DNA of 64,000 nt from Paenibacillus sp. UNC499MF. Its GTDB lineage: Bacteria > Bacillota > Bacilli > Paenibacillales > NBRC-103111. The position numbers were made by a program, and so were the translations under genes. Location: positions 747,905 through 811,904 of the forward strand of contig NZ_FNVF01000001.1 of NCBI RefSeq assembly GCF_900107975.1, given 5' to 3'. The notes beneath the pieces were generated by a model. The model saw only the letters and a list, made by a program, of their open reading frames with translations, was not told the DNA's origin and ran no database searches. Numbering within the stretch: position 1 is the first letter of the stretch; every line of letters starts with the position of its first letter. This document shows, piece by piece, positions 50,978 through 60,063 of the stretch.

Positions 50978-53602
50978 TTACGCCTGCCGGAAAGAGAAAA
51001 ATTTGCGGATCGTTTCGTTGACGGTCCGGCTGAATATCGGTTTGCTGATATAGTCGTCCATGCCGGCGGCAAGGCATTTTTCCCGGTCGCCTTTGAGTGC
51101 GTTTGCCGTAACGGCCACGATAATCGGATATTCTTCCGGTTTGAGAGCTTCCTTGATCATCCGTGCCGCATCCAGGCCGTTTATTTCCGGCATATGCACA
51201 TCCATGAACACGAGGTCGTAACGTTCGGTCAGCGCAGCTTCGACGACCTCGCTGCCGTTGTCCACCACGCGGACAGTATGACCTTGGTTGGACAGCATTT
51301 TGACCAGGACGAGCTGATTGATCCGGTTGTCTTCCGCCACGAGGATTTTGAGCGAATGACCGGGAGATTTCTCCACGGTCGTATTCTCCGGGAGAGGCGT
51401 GACAACTTCCGGGTCCAATTCTTTGAGAACGACGGTGAAAAGGAAATGAGCGCCGGATTCTTCCGGCTGCTCCACCCAGATCTCGCCTCCCATAAGCTCG
51501 ACGAGTTTCTTGCAGATGGCGAGCCCGAGCCCGGTTCCCTGCGTTTCGCGCGTCATGAAATTATCAAGCTGATAGAACGGCTGGAACAGCTTGCCGGCTT
51601 TTTCCTTCGGAATCCCGATTCCCGTATCCTTGACCTGGAACAGAAGCTTTACGGCTCCTTCCGACTGGGCCTGCTTTTTGACGGAAACGGTAATACTGCC
51701 TTCACTCGTAAACTTGACGGCATTGCCGATCAGGTTAATAAGGACCTGCTTTAACCGTTTGGCGTCTCCAAGAAGGACCGAAGGCATATTCTGGCTCATG
51801 GCACAGGTCATTTCCAGATTTTTTTCCATCGCTTTGGACGTCAGAAGATCGACGGACTCCAGGATGCAGGAACGGATATCGAACGGTTCCTCGGTGAGGT
51901 CCGTTACGCCCGACTCGATTTTGGAGAAGTCGAGAATATCGTTGATGATGCCGAGCAGCGTGTTGCCGCTTTTGCGGATAATATTCAAATATTCTTTCTG
52001 TTCCGAGCTGAGGGTGGTTGTTTCAAGCAGAAGGTCCGTCATCCCGATTACCGCATTCATCGGCGTCCGGATTTCATGACTCATCATGGCCAGAAACTCA
52101 CCCTTGGCTTTGTTGGTGGCTTCCGCGGTTTCCTTCTCGATCATCAGCTTTTTCTGCTCACGGATATCTTTGGCGATAATGTAGTAGCCCACGTTCGCTT
52201 CGCTGATGATGATGGGAGCGATCGTTGTCAGCACCTCCACGATGTTGCCGTGCTTGTCGGTAATTTTGTCGATGCGCTTTTCAGCGGAGGTGTCTTTCAA
52301 AGAAGCTTCGAGAATATCCGTAATATTTTCCGTACAGAAGAGCTCGGAGAATTTGGCGCCGATCATCTCGTGAACCGCGTAACCCGTCATCTGCTGCGCC
52401 ATCAGGTTGCTGTTCAGGATTTTTCCTTCCAGGTCGATCGATAAAACGGCGTCGTGGTTGTATTTTTTCAGTGAAGTATAGCGTTCGACCGTTTCCTGGA
52501 GTTTGCGCTCCACCAGCTTGCGGTCCGTGATGTCTTGGATCGTTCCGTTGATTTTAAGCGGAATGCCCTGAGTAGAGTACGTGACAAGACCGCGGATATG
52601 CAGGTATCTGTCTTCGCCGTCTTCCCTCCGGCTCCGGTACTCGAAGCTGAGCTCTTTGTCGGTCAAAGCTTTATCGAGCTGTTCTTTAAAAGCGGGGCGG
52701 AGATCATCGCTGACCAGGCTCAGAATGCCGTGAACAACCGCTGTTTCCGGATCTATGCCCGACACCAGGAAGAGCTGGTCCGAGAAAAAGATCTCGCCGC
52801 TTGAAATATCCCATTCCCAGCTCCCCATCATGGCGATGCGCTGGGCTTCCGCGATAAATTGTTCGTTCTTTTTGCGGTCTGAAATTTCTTGTCCTATTCG
52901 CAGAAAAAGCTCTTCGCCGCTGTCGCCGCTTAACGTTTTCGCGCTTAAATCAAACCAGAGCTGTCGGCCGTCTTTGTGAATCATTTTGATTTGCCGTATG
53001 TTTTCTTCACTGACGCCGGCAGGGGAAGGTTGAATTTGTAAATGGGAGGGAGAGGCATAGAGCATATCCTCGCTGTTCCCGATAAGCTCATCGGACGAAT
53101 AGCCCAGTATCCGCCGGATGGAAGGCGAGCAGTCCAGAATCGTTCCGTCCGGGGCCGTATAATAGAAAATATCCCGGGAATGTTCGGAAATGAGCCTGTA
53201 CTGCTGCTTGATTTTATTCCAGGCTTGCGCGTCTTCAAGGTCTGATGAAAGCTCGGACGCCTCCAGGACATAACAGTCGGGAGTGCCGGGCAAGTTCCCG
53301 GTCAGACGGCTTGTTGTAAGCAGGACGGGGATTTCCCGCCCGGATTTATGAAGGAAGCGGATTTTTTGTACATATCTGTCGGGTGCGGAAGTTGCCGGGT
53401 CTTCATCTCTCCGGTCGTCCGGATGGATTAGGTCCTTTAAAGTGAAGCGGGCGAGTTCCTCGGTAGAATAACCGCACAGCCGGCACCAGGGCTCGTTTAC
53501 CTGAATCCAGACACCGTCGGGGGAATATAAAGCAAAGCCGTGTTCCGCATGCGTAAATAAATAGTCCGCGAGGGACTGGGGATTAATTTGCAGACCGGTC
53601 AT
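50978..53602 (-). CDS. Orphan hybrid sensor histidine kinase with four PAS domains
   Basis: 874 residues, no membrane span, so cytosolic. Four PAS-type sensor domains span roughly residues 5-115, 135-255, 260-375 and 380-500, then HisKA (phospho-acceptor His in MMSHEIRTPMN near residue 530), HATPase_c, and a C-terminal receiver domain (Asp in DLVFMDVHMP near residue 800). Phosphotransfer would go from His to its own receiver; no HPt or partner regulator is adjacent. AAGGAGATGG precedes ATG 53602; an in-frame ATG four codons earlier is nearer to the ribosome site. Confidence 0.92.
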   Translation of the reverse strand: MTGLQINPQSLADYLFTHAEHGFALYSPDGVWIQVNEPWCRLCGYSTEELARFTLKDLIHPDDRRDEDPATSAPDRYVQKIRFLHKSGREIPVLLTTSRLTGNLPGTPDCYVLEASELSSDLEDAQAWNKIKQQYRLISEHSRDIFYYTAPDGTILDCSPSIRRILGYSSDELIGNSEDMLYASPSHLQIQPSPAGVSEENIRQIKMIHKDGRQLWFDLSAKTLSGDSGEELFLRIGQEISDRKKNEQFIAEAQRIAMMGSWEWDISSGEIFFSDQLFLVSGIDPETAVVHGILSLVSDDLRPAFKEQLDKALTDKELSFEYRSRREDGEDRYLHIRGLVTYSTQGIPLKINGTIQDITDRKLVERKLQETVERYTSLKKYNHDAVLSIDLEGKILNSNLMAQQMTGYAVHEMIGAKFSELFCTENITDILEASLKDTSAEKRIDKITDKHGNIVEVLTTIAPIIISEANVGYYIIAKDIREQKKLMIEKETAEATNKAKGEFLAMMSHEIRTPMNAVIGMTDLLLETTTLSSEQKEYLNIIRKSGNTLLGIINDILDFSKIESGVTDLTEEPFDIRSCILESVDLLTSKAMEKNLEMTCAMSQNMPSVLLGDAKRLKQVLINLIGNAVKFTSEGSITVSVKKQAQSEGAVKLLFQVKDTGIGIPKEKAGKLFQPFYQLDNFMTRETQGTGLGLAICKKLVELMGGEIWVEQPEESGAHFLFTVVLKELDPEVVTPLPENTTVEKSPGHSLKILVAEDNRINQLVLVKMLSNQGHTVRVVDNGSEVVEAALTERYDLVFMDVHMPEINGLDAARMIKEALKPEEYPIIVAVTANALKGDREKCLAAGMDDYISKPIFSRTVNETIRKFFSFRQA

Positions 53603-53702
53603 GTAAGTTACCATCTCCTTGAGACTGAATAAAATGTGTTTCAAAATTAATCCGTTGGGTTTATATACCCGAATTTTAACGAATGAAACAGACAAATTTC
53701 AA

Positions 53703-53737
53703 CAAAAAAAGATGAACAGCCATTCGGGCTGTTCATC
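53703..53737 (-). terminator. Terminator of the drug-efflux MFS gene
   Basis: Minus strand GATGAACAGCC / GGCTGTTCATC followed by seven T, just past the MFS stop. Confidence 0.92.
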
Positions 53738-53753
53738 TCCGTACATTACCCGG

Positions 53754-55277
53754 TCAGGAAGGCTGTCCGGTTTTTTCTTTGGCGGGTACGACGCGGGCGT
53801 TCCCCATAAGAAATACGATAATCACGGCCAGAACGATCGGTATGACGGCGGCCATGAAGGTGAAGGCGATCGACTCGGACAAAGCATGAATAATTTTGTT
53901 TAAAATCTCCGGCGGAATCAGGGCGCGTTTGTCCGCCTGGAAAATTTGCTGCGGATTGCTCATATCGATTCCGGTCATTCCGCCGCCGTTCATTCCCTGG
54001 AAGGCGGCCTGGATTTTGTCGGTAAAGACGTTCGACTGAATGCTGCCGAAAATCGTAATGCCGATCGTCATTCCGAACGATCTCAGAAACGAGTTCGTGG
54101 AGGTCGCCGTGCCGCGGTACCGGGGTTCCAGATCGTAGGTCGAAGCGGTAGGCAGCAGGGAGAACGAGAAGCCGACGCCGAAACCGGCGATGATCATAAA
54201 CACGGTCAGCAGCGCTCTGCTCGTTTCGGGCGTCAGTCCCCCGAGGAGGTACATGCCGGCGAGGAACGAGAAGACGGAAATAATCATCAGATTCCGGAAG
54301 CTCGTTTTCGTCTGGAAAATACCTCCTATCGCGCTGCCCGCCACGCTGCCCAGCATCATCGGCGTCAGGATAAGGCCCGCGTTCGTCGCGGAACCGCCGA
54401 AGACGGCCTGCACATAAATGGGGATATATACCGTCAGAATAATGAAGGTGGCCCCGTACAGCAGCGCCAGAAGCTGGGAAGTCGCGAACAGGCGGCGCTT
54501 GAACAGCCAGAACGAGATGATCGGGTCCTTCGCTTTCCGTTCGATGATGAAGAAGAGAATGAAGAACACGGCAAAACTCGCAAACAGGCTCAGGATCGGA
54601 GCGGAGTCCCACGCGTATTTCTTGCCGCCGAGCTCAAGGGCGAACATAAGGCTCACGACCGCGACGACGAGCGTAATCGCTCCCCACCAGTCGATGCGCT
54701 GCTCGACATGCTGCGGAGATTCCTTGTAGGCGCGCATGATGAGCAGCAGCGATAGGAGACCGATCGGCAGGTTAACGTAGAATACCCAGTGCCAGCTTAT
54801 GTATTCCGTGATGTAAGCGCCGAGCAAGGGGCCGAGCACGCTCGCCGAGCCGAATACCGCACCGAGCAGTCCTGTCATTTTACCGCGCTTCTCCGGCGGG
54901 AAAATATCGAACACGATCGTGAATGCGATCGGCAGCAGCGCGCCGCCTCCGATTCCCTGAATCGCCCGGTAAATGCTGAGCTGCACGATGCTTTGGGCTA
55001 TTCCGCACAGGGCGGAGCCCACCAGGAAAACGATCAGCCCGAAAATAAAGAACCGTTTGCGTCCGTACATGTCGGACAGCTTGCCGAAGATCGGCATCCC
55101 GGCCATCGTGGTTACCATATAGGCGGACGTGACCCAGACGAATTTGTCGAAGCCGCCCAGGTCCGAGACGATGGTGCCCATGGCTGTAGCGACAATGGTG
55201 TTATCCATAGCCGACATCAGAATGGCCAGCAGCAGCCCCGCTACGACCTTGTTAAGATGGTTGTCTTTCTGAATCAA
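53754..55277 (-). CDS. Multidrug efflux MFS transporter (DHA2, 14-TM)
   Basis: 507 residues with about fourteen membrane segments. DHA2 motifs: LAILMSAMDNTIVATAMGTI near TM1, FGKLSDMYGRKRFF loop, and GSASVLGPLLGAYI (antiporter motif C) near TM5. EmrB/QacA-type drug/H+ antiporter of the inner membrane. Start TTG 55277 with AGGAGG eight bases upstream. Divergent from a MarR regulator, and the gap between them holds a perfect palindrome, which suggests MarR controls it. Confidence 0.94.
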   Translation of the reverse strand: MIQKDNHLNKVVAGLLLAILMSAMDNTIVATAMGTIVSDLGGFDKFVWVTSAYMVTTMAGMPIFGKLSDMYGRKRFFIFGLIVFLVGSALCGIAQSIVQLSIYRAIQGIGGGALLPIAFTIVFDIFPPEKRGKMTGLLGAVFGSASVLGPLLGAYITEYISWHWVFYVNLPIGLLSLLLIMRAYKESPQHVEQRIDWWGAITLVVAVVSLMFALELGGKKYAWDSAPILSLFASFAVFFILFFIIERKAKDPIISFWLFKRRLFATSQLLALLYGATFIILTVYIPIYVQAVFGGSATNAGLILTPMMLGSVAGSAIGGIFQTKTSFRNLMIISVFSFLAGMYLLGGLTPETSRALLTVFMIIAGFGVGFSFSLLPTASTYDLEPRYRGTATSTNSFLRSFGMTIGITIFGSIQSNVFTDKIQAAFQGMNGGGMTGIDMSNPQQIFQADKRALIPPEILNKIIHALSESIAFTFMAAVIPIVLAVIIVFLMGNARVVPAKEKTGQPS

Positions 55278-55399
55278 GGGGAAATCCTCCTCTGAATAAG
55301 TTTCGGTCCTAGATTAACGATCCTTCTTCGGCGTCTGGAAGACATCTCCTTTGCAAAAAAAGGTTTATTCGATAAAATAATAAACATCCCGTCAACCCA

Positions 55400-55422
55400 A
55401 TTATCTTGATTTTCAAGATAAT
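55400..55422. promoter_or_regulatory. Perfect palindrome, likely MarR operator
   Basis: ATTATCTTGA-TTT-TCAAGATAAT: two perfect 10-bp arms with a 3-base centre, between the divergent MFS and MarR start codons. Size and symmetry fit a MarR dimer site. Confidence 0.8.
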
Positions 55423-55448
55423 TTCTAGTTTATGAGGAGGAATTTTAC

Positions 55449-55973
55449 TTGTCAAGCGTTTTACCTGAATATGAAGAGAAAGTGCTGGAGCTGACAGGGC
55501 TTATGCGTAAACTATCTACGCGTATCGTTCTTTTTCAACAAAATGCGGCACATTCCCTTGGGGTCATACATACCGATCTGAAAACGGCGGATATTCTGAA
55601 CGAAAAAGGACCGGTCACGGCCGGAGAGCTGGCCAGGCTGACCGGATTGACGACAGGCACCGTCACGGCTCTGATCGACCGGCTGGAGCAGGCGGGATTC
55701 GTGCGCAGGGAAAAGGACCCTCACGACGGCCGCCGCGTCATTATCGTTCCGGTCAAAGAAAAGCAGAGTGAAATCAGGGCGCTGTACAGACCGCTGGGAA
55801 ATATGACCCGGGAAGTATGCAAGGACTATACGGCGGATCAGCTGGATCTTATTAATACGTTTCTTTCGCGGATGGTCGGCGTGTTCGAGCAGGCGAACGG
55901 CAGCGTGAGCATATCCAAGCAGGAAGGCTGTTCCTGTAAAAAAAGCGGCACCGGCAGAAATGAGTCTCAGTAA
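55449..55973 (+). CDS. MarR family transcriptional regulator
   Basis: 174 residues. Winged helix with TAGELARLTGLTTGTVTALIDRLEQAGFVRREKDPHDGRRVIIV at residues 55-100, the canonical MarR recognition helix and wing. Probably represses the divergent efflux gene and itself. TTG start with GAGGAGG seven bases upstream. The C-terminal tail is Cys-rich (GCSCKKSG), which could allow redox or metal sensing; that is speculation. Confidence 0.92.
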   Translation: MSSVLPEYEEKVLELTGLMRKLSTRIVLFQQNAAHSLGVIHTDLKTADILNEKGPVTAGELARLTGLTTGTVTALIDRLEQAGFVRREKDPHDGRRVIIVPVKEKQSEIRALYRPLGNMTREVCKDYTADQLDLINTFLSRMVGVFEQANGSVSISKQEGCSCKKSGTGRNESQ

Positions 55974-56305
55974 GACCCGCCGGCTGCTCCTGCAAACAAC
56001 GCGGGAAGCTGCCGGATGTCCATCCCGGTTCCCGCTGCTCCTGGCAAATAAAGCGTCATGCTGCCGGTTGGCGGCTGCCCTGCCCGTGTGTGGGGGCTGC
56101 CGCGATTTATATACCGGGAGGCCCACGGGCTCCTTATGCCGGAGATGTTGTCTCCGGGTCCGTCGTCTCCGGTTATTATTCCGGTGCGTACACAAAAAAA
56201 GACATCAAAACTTCCCCTGAACGGGAGTGTTGATGTCTTTTTTAGCTGAATCCGTTTTCACCGATGCATACGGGGGATAGCCCGGCGTAACAATCTCCGG
56301 GCGGA
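55974..56305. other. 332-bp intergenic region
   Basis: Between the convergent MarR and Rrf2 genes. Holds the terminator at 56194-56243 and otherwise GC-rich sequence with no recognisable gene. Confidence 0.6.
56194..56243. terminator. Bidirectional terminator
   Basis: AAAAAAAGACATCAA / TTGATGTCTTTTTT with an imperfect inner stem; between the convergent MarR and Rrf2 genes. Confidence 0.85.
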
Positions 56306-56731
56306 TTAGTCGCAGCGGGCGAGATCTCTTACGACGTCGGCCAGCGTAGCGCCGGCAAGCTCCCGTTCCATAGCGAGCTGCGCCCGGTTGAACCGGGTTT
56401 CGAGCGTGCTTTGAATGTTCTTGCCGACGGGACAGTCGGGATTCGGATTCTCGTGCATCGCGAACAGCTCGTCCTGCATGTCTCCCTGAACCGCCCGGTA
56501 TATATCGAGCAGGGTAATTTCTGCGGGAGGACGGCCCAGAGCGGCACCGGCGACTCCGGGGCTTGTCCGGGTCAAGCCGGCTTTATTCAGCATGCCGGTA
56601 ATCCGGCGGATGACGACCGGATTCGTATTGACGCTTCCGGCTATATACTCGGACGTGTTGCGTCCTTCTTTATTCAGCTCCAGCAGCGATAAAACGTGAA
56701 CGGCTACGGCAAAGCGGCTGCTGATGGTCAT
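56306..56731 (-). CDS. Rrf2 family transcriptional regulator (YwnA-like)
   Basis: 141 residues. N-terminal winged helix (SRFAVAVHVLSLLELN, NTNPVVIRRITGMLNKAGLTRT) of the Rrf2 family. The IscR-type cluster cysteines are missing from the usual place; only PDCPVG and a C-terminal ARCD remain, as in YwnA-type members. GGAGGTGA precedes ATG 56731. Neighbouring HxlR and dioxygenase genes suggest a redox theme but no direct link is seen. Confidence 0.9.
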   Translation of the reverse strand: MTISSRFAVAVHVLSLLELNKEGRNTSEYIAGSVNTNPVVIRRITGMLNKAGLTRTSPGVAGAALGRPPAEITLLDIYRAVQGDMQDELFAMHENPNPDCPVGKNIQSTLETRFNRAQLAMERELAGATLADVVRDLARCD

Positions 56732-56834
56732 AGGTCTCACCTCCGTCAAACAGATGCGGACGATTTTCATTTACGCGCAAATGCGAACTCTAAATAGTAT
56801 AGGTACGCATATTCCCGCTGTCAATCCTCGCACG

Positions 56835-57149
56835 TCACTCGGGCTGAAGCCACGCGGAAGACCAATGTTCCACTTCACGGATAATCGGTTCCAGGGCAAG
56901 GCCTTTCTCGGTCAGCGAGTATTCGATCCTCACCGGAGTTTCGGGATACACATTCCGCCGGATAATCCCCTCCTGCTCAAGCTCTTTCAATCTTTCGGAC
57001 AAGATTTTCCCGCTTAAAGGCAAATTCGATTCTATCGTACAAAAACGCTGCGGACCGGCTAACAGCTGATAAACGATAAGGCCGGCCCAGCGTTTGCTGA
57101 TGAGCTGCATTCCTTTTTCGAAACGGGGACATAAGTTCGATTCTTTCAT
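56835..57149 (-). CDS. HxlR/DUF24 family regulator, likely thiol-based redox sensor
   Basis: 104 residues, winged helix (ISKRWAGLIVYQLLAGPQRFCTIE). An N-terminal Cys7 in NLCPRFEKG is in the same place as the sensing cysteine of YodB and CatR in Bacillus subtilis. AAGGAGGG precedes ATG 57149. Divergent from an extradiol dioxygenase/DoxX pair, an arrangement like CatR-catDE, which responds to quinones. GTAAC-type inverted repeats in the gap are the probable operator. Confidence 0.9.
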   Translation of the reverse strand: MKESNLCPRFEKGMQLISKRWAGLIVYQLLAGPQRFCTIESNLPLSGKILSERLKELEQEGIIRRNVYPETPVRIEYSLTEKGLALEPIIREVEHWSSAWLQPE

Positions 57150-57223
57150 CAGGCATCCCTCCTTCCTCCAGTATACGCTCATTTAGCTAATAAAAATATA
57201 GTAACGGCAAATAAATAAATTAC

Positions 57224-57271
57224 TTGACATTATAAAGTTACAATCATACACTAGGTTACGAAAAGTAACTT
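57224..57271 (+). promoter_or_regulatory. Promoter and GTAAC-type operator of the dioxygenase operon
   Basis: TTGACA and TACACT are 17 bases apart (57224-57229, 57247-57252). AAGTTAC at 57235-57241 is inside the spacer and GTTAC-GAAAA-GTAAC at 57255-57269 follows the -10. Candidate binding sites for the divergent HxlR protein. Confidence 0.75.
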
Positions 57272-57297
57272 AATAATTTTTATAGGAGGACCTGCAT

Positions 57298-58065
57298 ATG
57301 ATTCCTTCGTTATTTTTAGCCCACGGTTCACCGGCGCTGGCTATTCAAGATACGAAGTATACGGCATTTTTACGTGAATTGGGACAACAGTGGAAACCGA
57401 AAGCGATCGTCATTTTTACGGCTCACTGGGAGAGCGAGGTTCTGACTTTGACTTCGACGGACGGGGCGTACGAGACGATTTATGATTTCTACGGTTTTCC
57501 GGACGAACTGTATCAAATTACTTATCCGGCCAAAGGATCTGCCGGGCTGGCTTCACGGCTGGAAGGCATGTTCCGGGAAAAGGGGATCGAGACCGGCACC
57601 GATTCCGGAAGAGGGCTCGATCACGGTTCATGGACCCTTCTTTACAAAATGTTTCCCGAAGCGGATATCCCCGTGATCCAGCTCTCCGTCAATCCCCATC
57701 TTCCGCCTGAGAATCAAATTCTTATCGGTGAAGCTCTGCGTGGACTCGGAGAAGAAGATATTCTGGTCATCGGGAGCGGAGTAACGGTCCATAATCTGCG
57801 GATGGTGAACTGGGGACAGGAAGAACCCGAGCCGTGGGCCGTCGAATTCGACGACTGGCTTATCGAACGCACGCTTACGCGGGATACGGACAGTCTGGTC
57901 CGTTACGAAACGCTCGCTCCCCACAGCCGGATGGCCGTGCCCAGAGCGGAGCATTTCGTGCCGTTTTTCCTGGCGCTCGGCAGCGGACAAGAAGAAGCGG
58001 CTCCCCGGGTGATTTACCGGGATTACGAATTCGGAACCTTAAGTTACTTGTGCCTGCAGTTTTGA
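57298..58065 (+). CDS. Class III extradiol ring-cleavage dioxygenase (YgiD/DODA family)
   Basis: 255 residues. LigB fold with metal and catalytic histidines in FLAHGSPAL, TAHWES, LDHGSWTLL and AEHFVPFFLAL. Opens aromatic diols using non-haem iron or zinc; members act on DOPA or catechols. TAGGAGGACC precedes the ATG. Operon with a DoxX protein 73 bases downstream. A role in catechol or quinone detoxification is inferred from the divergent HxlR gene. Confidence 0.93.
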   Translation: MIPSLFLAHGSPALAIQDTKYTAFLRELGQQWKPKAIVIFTAHWESEVLTLTSTDGAYETIYDFYGFPDELYQITYPAKGSAGLASRLEGMFREKGIETGTDSGRGLDHGSWTLLYKMFPEADIPVIQLSVNPHLPPENQILIGEALRGLGEEDILVIGSGVTVHNLRMVNWGQEEPEPWAVEFDDWLIERTLTRDTDSLVRYETLAPHSRMAVPRAEHFVPFFLALGSGQEEAAPRVIYRDYEFGTLSYLCLQF

Positions 58066-58138
58066 TTCTGATTCCCGGGCCGAATCCATATGAATAAATC
58101 GAAAACCAAATAAAACCAATAATGGGAGGATGTTAGTA

Positions 58139-58552
58139 ATGAACGGAAAAACGGAAATCGGTCTGCTGATCGTCAGACTGGTGTTAGGGGTAACTTTTCT
58201 GGTCCACGGACTGGACAAATTTCAAAGCGGGCTGGGCAATATCGCCGGCTGGTTTGAGAGCATCGGCCTTCCCGGCTTTCTGGCGTATGTAACGGCCGTT
58301 ATTGAAACGGTAGGGGGAGCGGCAGTCATTCTCGGTCTCGGAACCCGGATCGCTGCGGCCTTGTTCGGCGTGCTGATGATCGGGGCGATGTTCAGCGTCA
58401 AATTTTCCGCCGGGTTTACCGGAAACGGCCAATCCGCGGGCTTCGAGCTGGATCTTGCGCTGTTCGCTCTTTCGCTGCTTCTGGTATTGACGGGCAGCCG
58501 CTATCTGGCGGTAGACGGTCTGTTCCCGGGCTCCCGGCAGACGGAAAGCTGA
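58139..58552 (+). CDS. DoxX family membrane protein
   Basis: 137 residues, four membrane helices, with family motifs RLVLGVTFLVHGLDKF and the IETVGGAAVILGLGTRIAA segment. DoxX-type proteins are tied to quinone or thiol stress; CatD in the Bacillus catDE operon is one. GGGAGGATGTTAG precedes ATG 58139. Partner of the dioxygenase. Confidence 0.92.
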   Translation: MNGKTEIGLLIVRLVLGVTFLVHGLDKFQSGLGNIAGWFESIGLPGFLAYVTAVIETVGGAAVILGLGTRIAAALFGVLMIGAMFSVKFSAGFTGNGQSAGFELDLALFALSLLLVLTGSRYLAVDGLFPGSRQTES

Positions 58553-58859
58553 GCGGAAGCCGCGGCGAAGCTGCCAAGAGCGGTAACTGTCCCGGTCATA
58601 AGGGCGCAGCCCTATACAAAGCAGAGGTTTATTCGGCCCAGGATTGCGGTTTAAGCCGCTGTCCGCAGTTCGAAGCGGAACACGCTACCGGGCTGAAGGC
58701 AAGAAGCATGGCGACCTTGCCGATGAGCGCGGGCGATCCGGGCAAGGTTTCGTTTCAAGCGGGTAGTCGACTGTCATCCGTCTTTATCCGGCCTTACACG
58801 GCCGGCACGAACTCAGCATCGAAGCGATGCTGGGTTTTTTTGCTGCGCGGAAGCTGCAT
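58553..58859. other. 307-bp region, no gene recognised
   Basis: Between the DoxX gene and the convergent cdaS gene. A terminator lies at 58814-58841. One plus-strand frame stays open from 58553 to 59100, but its later part is the antisense of cdaS and it has no ribosome site. No known RNA structure was recognised. Confidence 0.5.
58814..58841 (+). terminator. Rho-independent terminator
   Basis: CAGCATCG / CGATGCTG with a 3-base loop and seven T; ends the dioxygenase/DoxX transcript before cdaS. Confidence 0.85.
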
Positions 58860-59480
58860 TTACCGGGGAACGACCGGATACAAATATCCCTTGGAGGCAA
58901 AAGAAACACGGCCCGTTTCTTCCGAAACGACAAGGACGATGGCGTCGCTCAGTTCCGTAATGCCGATGGCCGCCCGGTGCCGCGTGCCGAGCTTGGGCTC
59001 TGCCTGGACGATATGGGACAGGGGGAGAATGTTTTTGGCGGAAACGATCTCGTTGAACTTGATCAGGACGGCGCCGTCGTGCAGCGGTGTTCCGGGATAA
59101 AACAAAGACTCCAGCAAGGACTGTGTAACGGAAGCCCCGATGTTCACTCCCGGCTGGATCAGCCCGTCGAGCGAGTCGTTGCGCTGCACGACAATCAAGG
59201 CGCCGTGACGCCGCTTGGACAAATTTTGTACACTGACGGACAGCTCCGTATATTTATCGGTAAAAGGCGAGAGGTAACAGTTCAAATAGAAAGTGGAAGC
59301 CCGGGACTCGATATTCAGGAAATTTTCCTTAATGCCTTCAATTTCGCCCAGCATACAGTGATTTTCCTCGTCGAGTGTCTGGATGCTCCGCTGAAGTCGG
59401 GAAATCAGCTTTTCCAGGTCGTCTTTCAAATTCTGCTTCATCGGTGAAAAATCGCAATCGGCATAAGGGATCGCCAACAG
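58860..59480 (-). CDS. cdaS: Diadenylate cyclase CdaS
   Basis: 206 residues with start at TTG 59480 (AAAGGA ten bases upstream); a GTG at 59501 is also possible. N-terminal helical bundle (DDLEKLISRLQRSIQTLDEENHCMLGEIEG) followed by the DisA_N cyclase domain with active-site LHDGAVLI and GTRHRAAIG motifs. Makes cyclic di-AMP from ATP. The helix-bundle N-terminus is specific to CdaS, the sporulation-specific cyclase of Bacilli. No membrane span, unlike CdaA. Confidence 0.93.
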   Translation of the reverse strand: MLAIPYADCDFSPMKQNLKDDLEKLISRLQRSIQTLDEENHCMLGEIEGIKENFLNIESRASTFYLNCYLSPFTDKYTELSVSVQNLSKRRHGALIVVQRNDSLDGLIQPGVNIGASVTQSLLESLFYPGTPLHDGAVLIKFNEIVSAKNILPLSHIVQAEPKLGTRHRAAIGITELSDAIVLVVSEETGRVSFASKGYLYPVVPR

Positions 59481-59649
59481 GTTCACATCCTTTTCGCACA
59501 ACGATAGTTGGTTTCATTGTTTGCATCCTGACGGCATAATACACGTCCGTCGGGCAGCTAAGTCCTGCCACCTGCCGGCGTATGCTGGTAAACGTACGAA
59601 TGCAAACCAGCCCTGCCGGGCGAGCCGGCAGAGCTGGTTTCTAACACGG

Positions 59650-59856
59650 TCAGAAACCTTGATATTGCGGTTCTTCGTTTTCCAGCTGCTCAACGCGCCC
59701 TTGTACTTGGGAAACGACTTCCTGAGTAGTTTTGGCGGCATTTTCGAACAGCGATTTCGCTTCCTGGTTTTGCGTGCTCAGGGCAAACGCCTCCAGGCTC
59801 GCCTGGGCGCTTTTCAGGGAAGCGAGGCAAGTTTTTACTTGGGAGCCTACTGTCAT
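59650..59856 (-). CDS. DUF1657 family small protein
   Basis: 68 residues, MTVGSQVKTCLASLKSAQAS start and EEPQYQGF end, both hallmarks of DUF1657. GGAGGTG before ATG 59856. DUF1657 proteins accompany YetF-type membrane proteins and the spoVA2mob spore heat-resistance operon. Divergent from the YetF gene at 60064, which itself ends in a DUF1657-like tail. Confidence 0.92.
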   Translation of the reverse strand: MTVGSQVKTCLASLKSAQASLEAFALSTQNQEAKSLFENAAKTTQEVVSQVQGRVEQLENEEPQYQGF

Positions 59857-60063
59857 GGTCAACACCTCCTTATCAAGAGTTCCTGTTTCTCAATGAACAA
59901 GACGTAATCTAACCGCACCTAACCCGTTTCATTCACGTTTGCGGCTGGAAAGAAAGGCGGACAAATGACGGCGCGAAAGAATAAAACGCCGCGGAAAAGG
60001 ACAACTTTTTTTAGGAACCCCAAGGATGAATTCAAGGAAAGACGAAGAAGGAGGGACCGGATC

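Noticed and set aside
58553-59100. Open plus-strand frame after the DoxX gene
   Set aside because: Half of it is antisense to cdaS, no ribosome site is present, and a terminator hairpin lies inside it.
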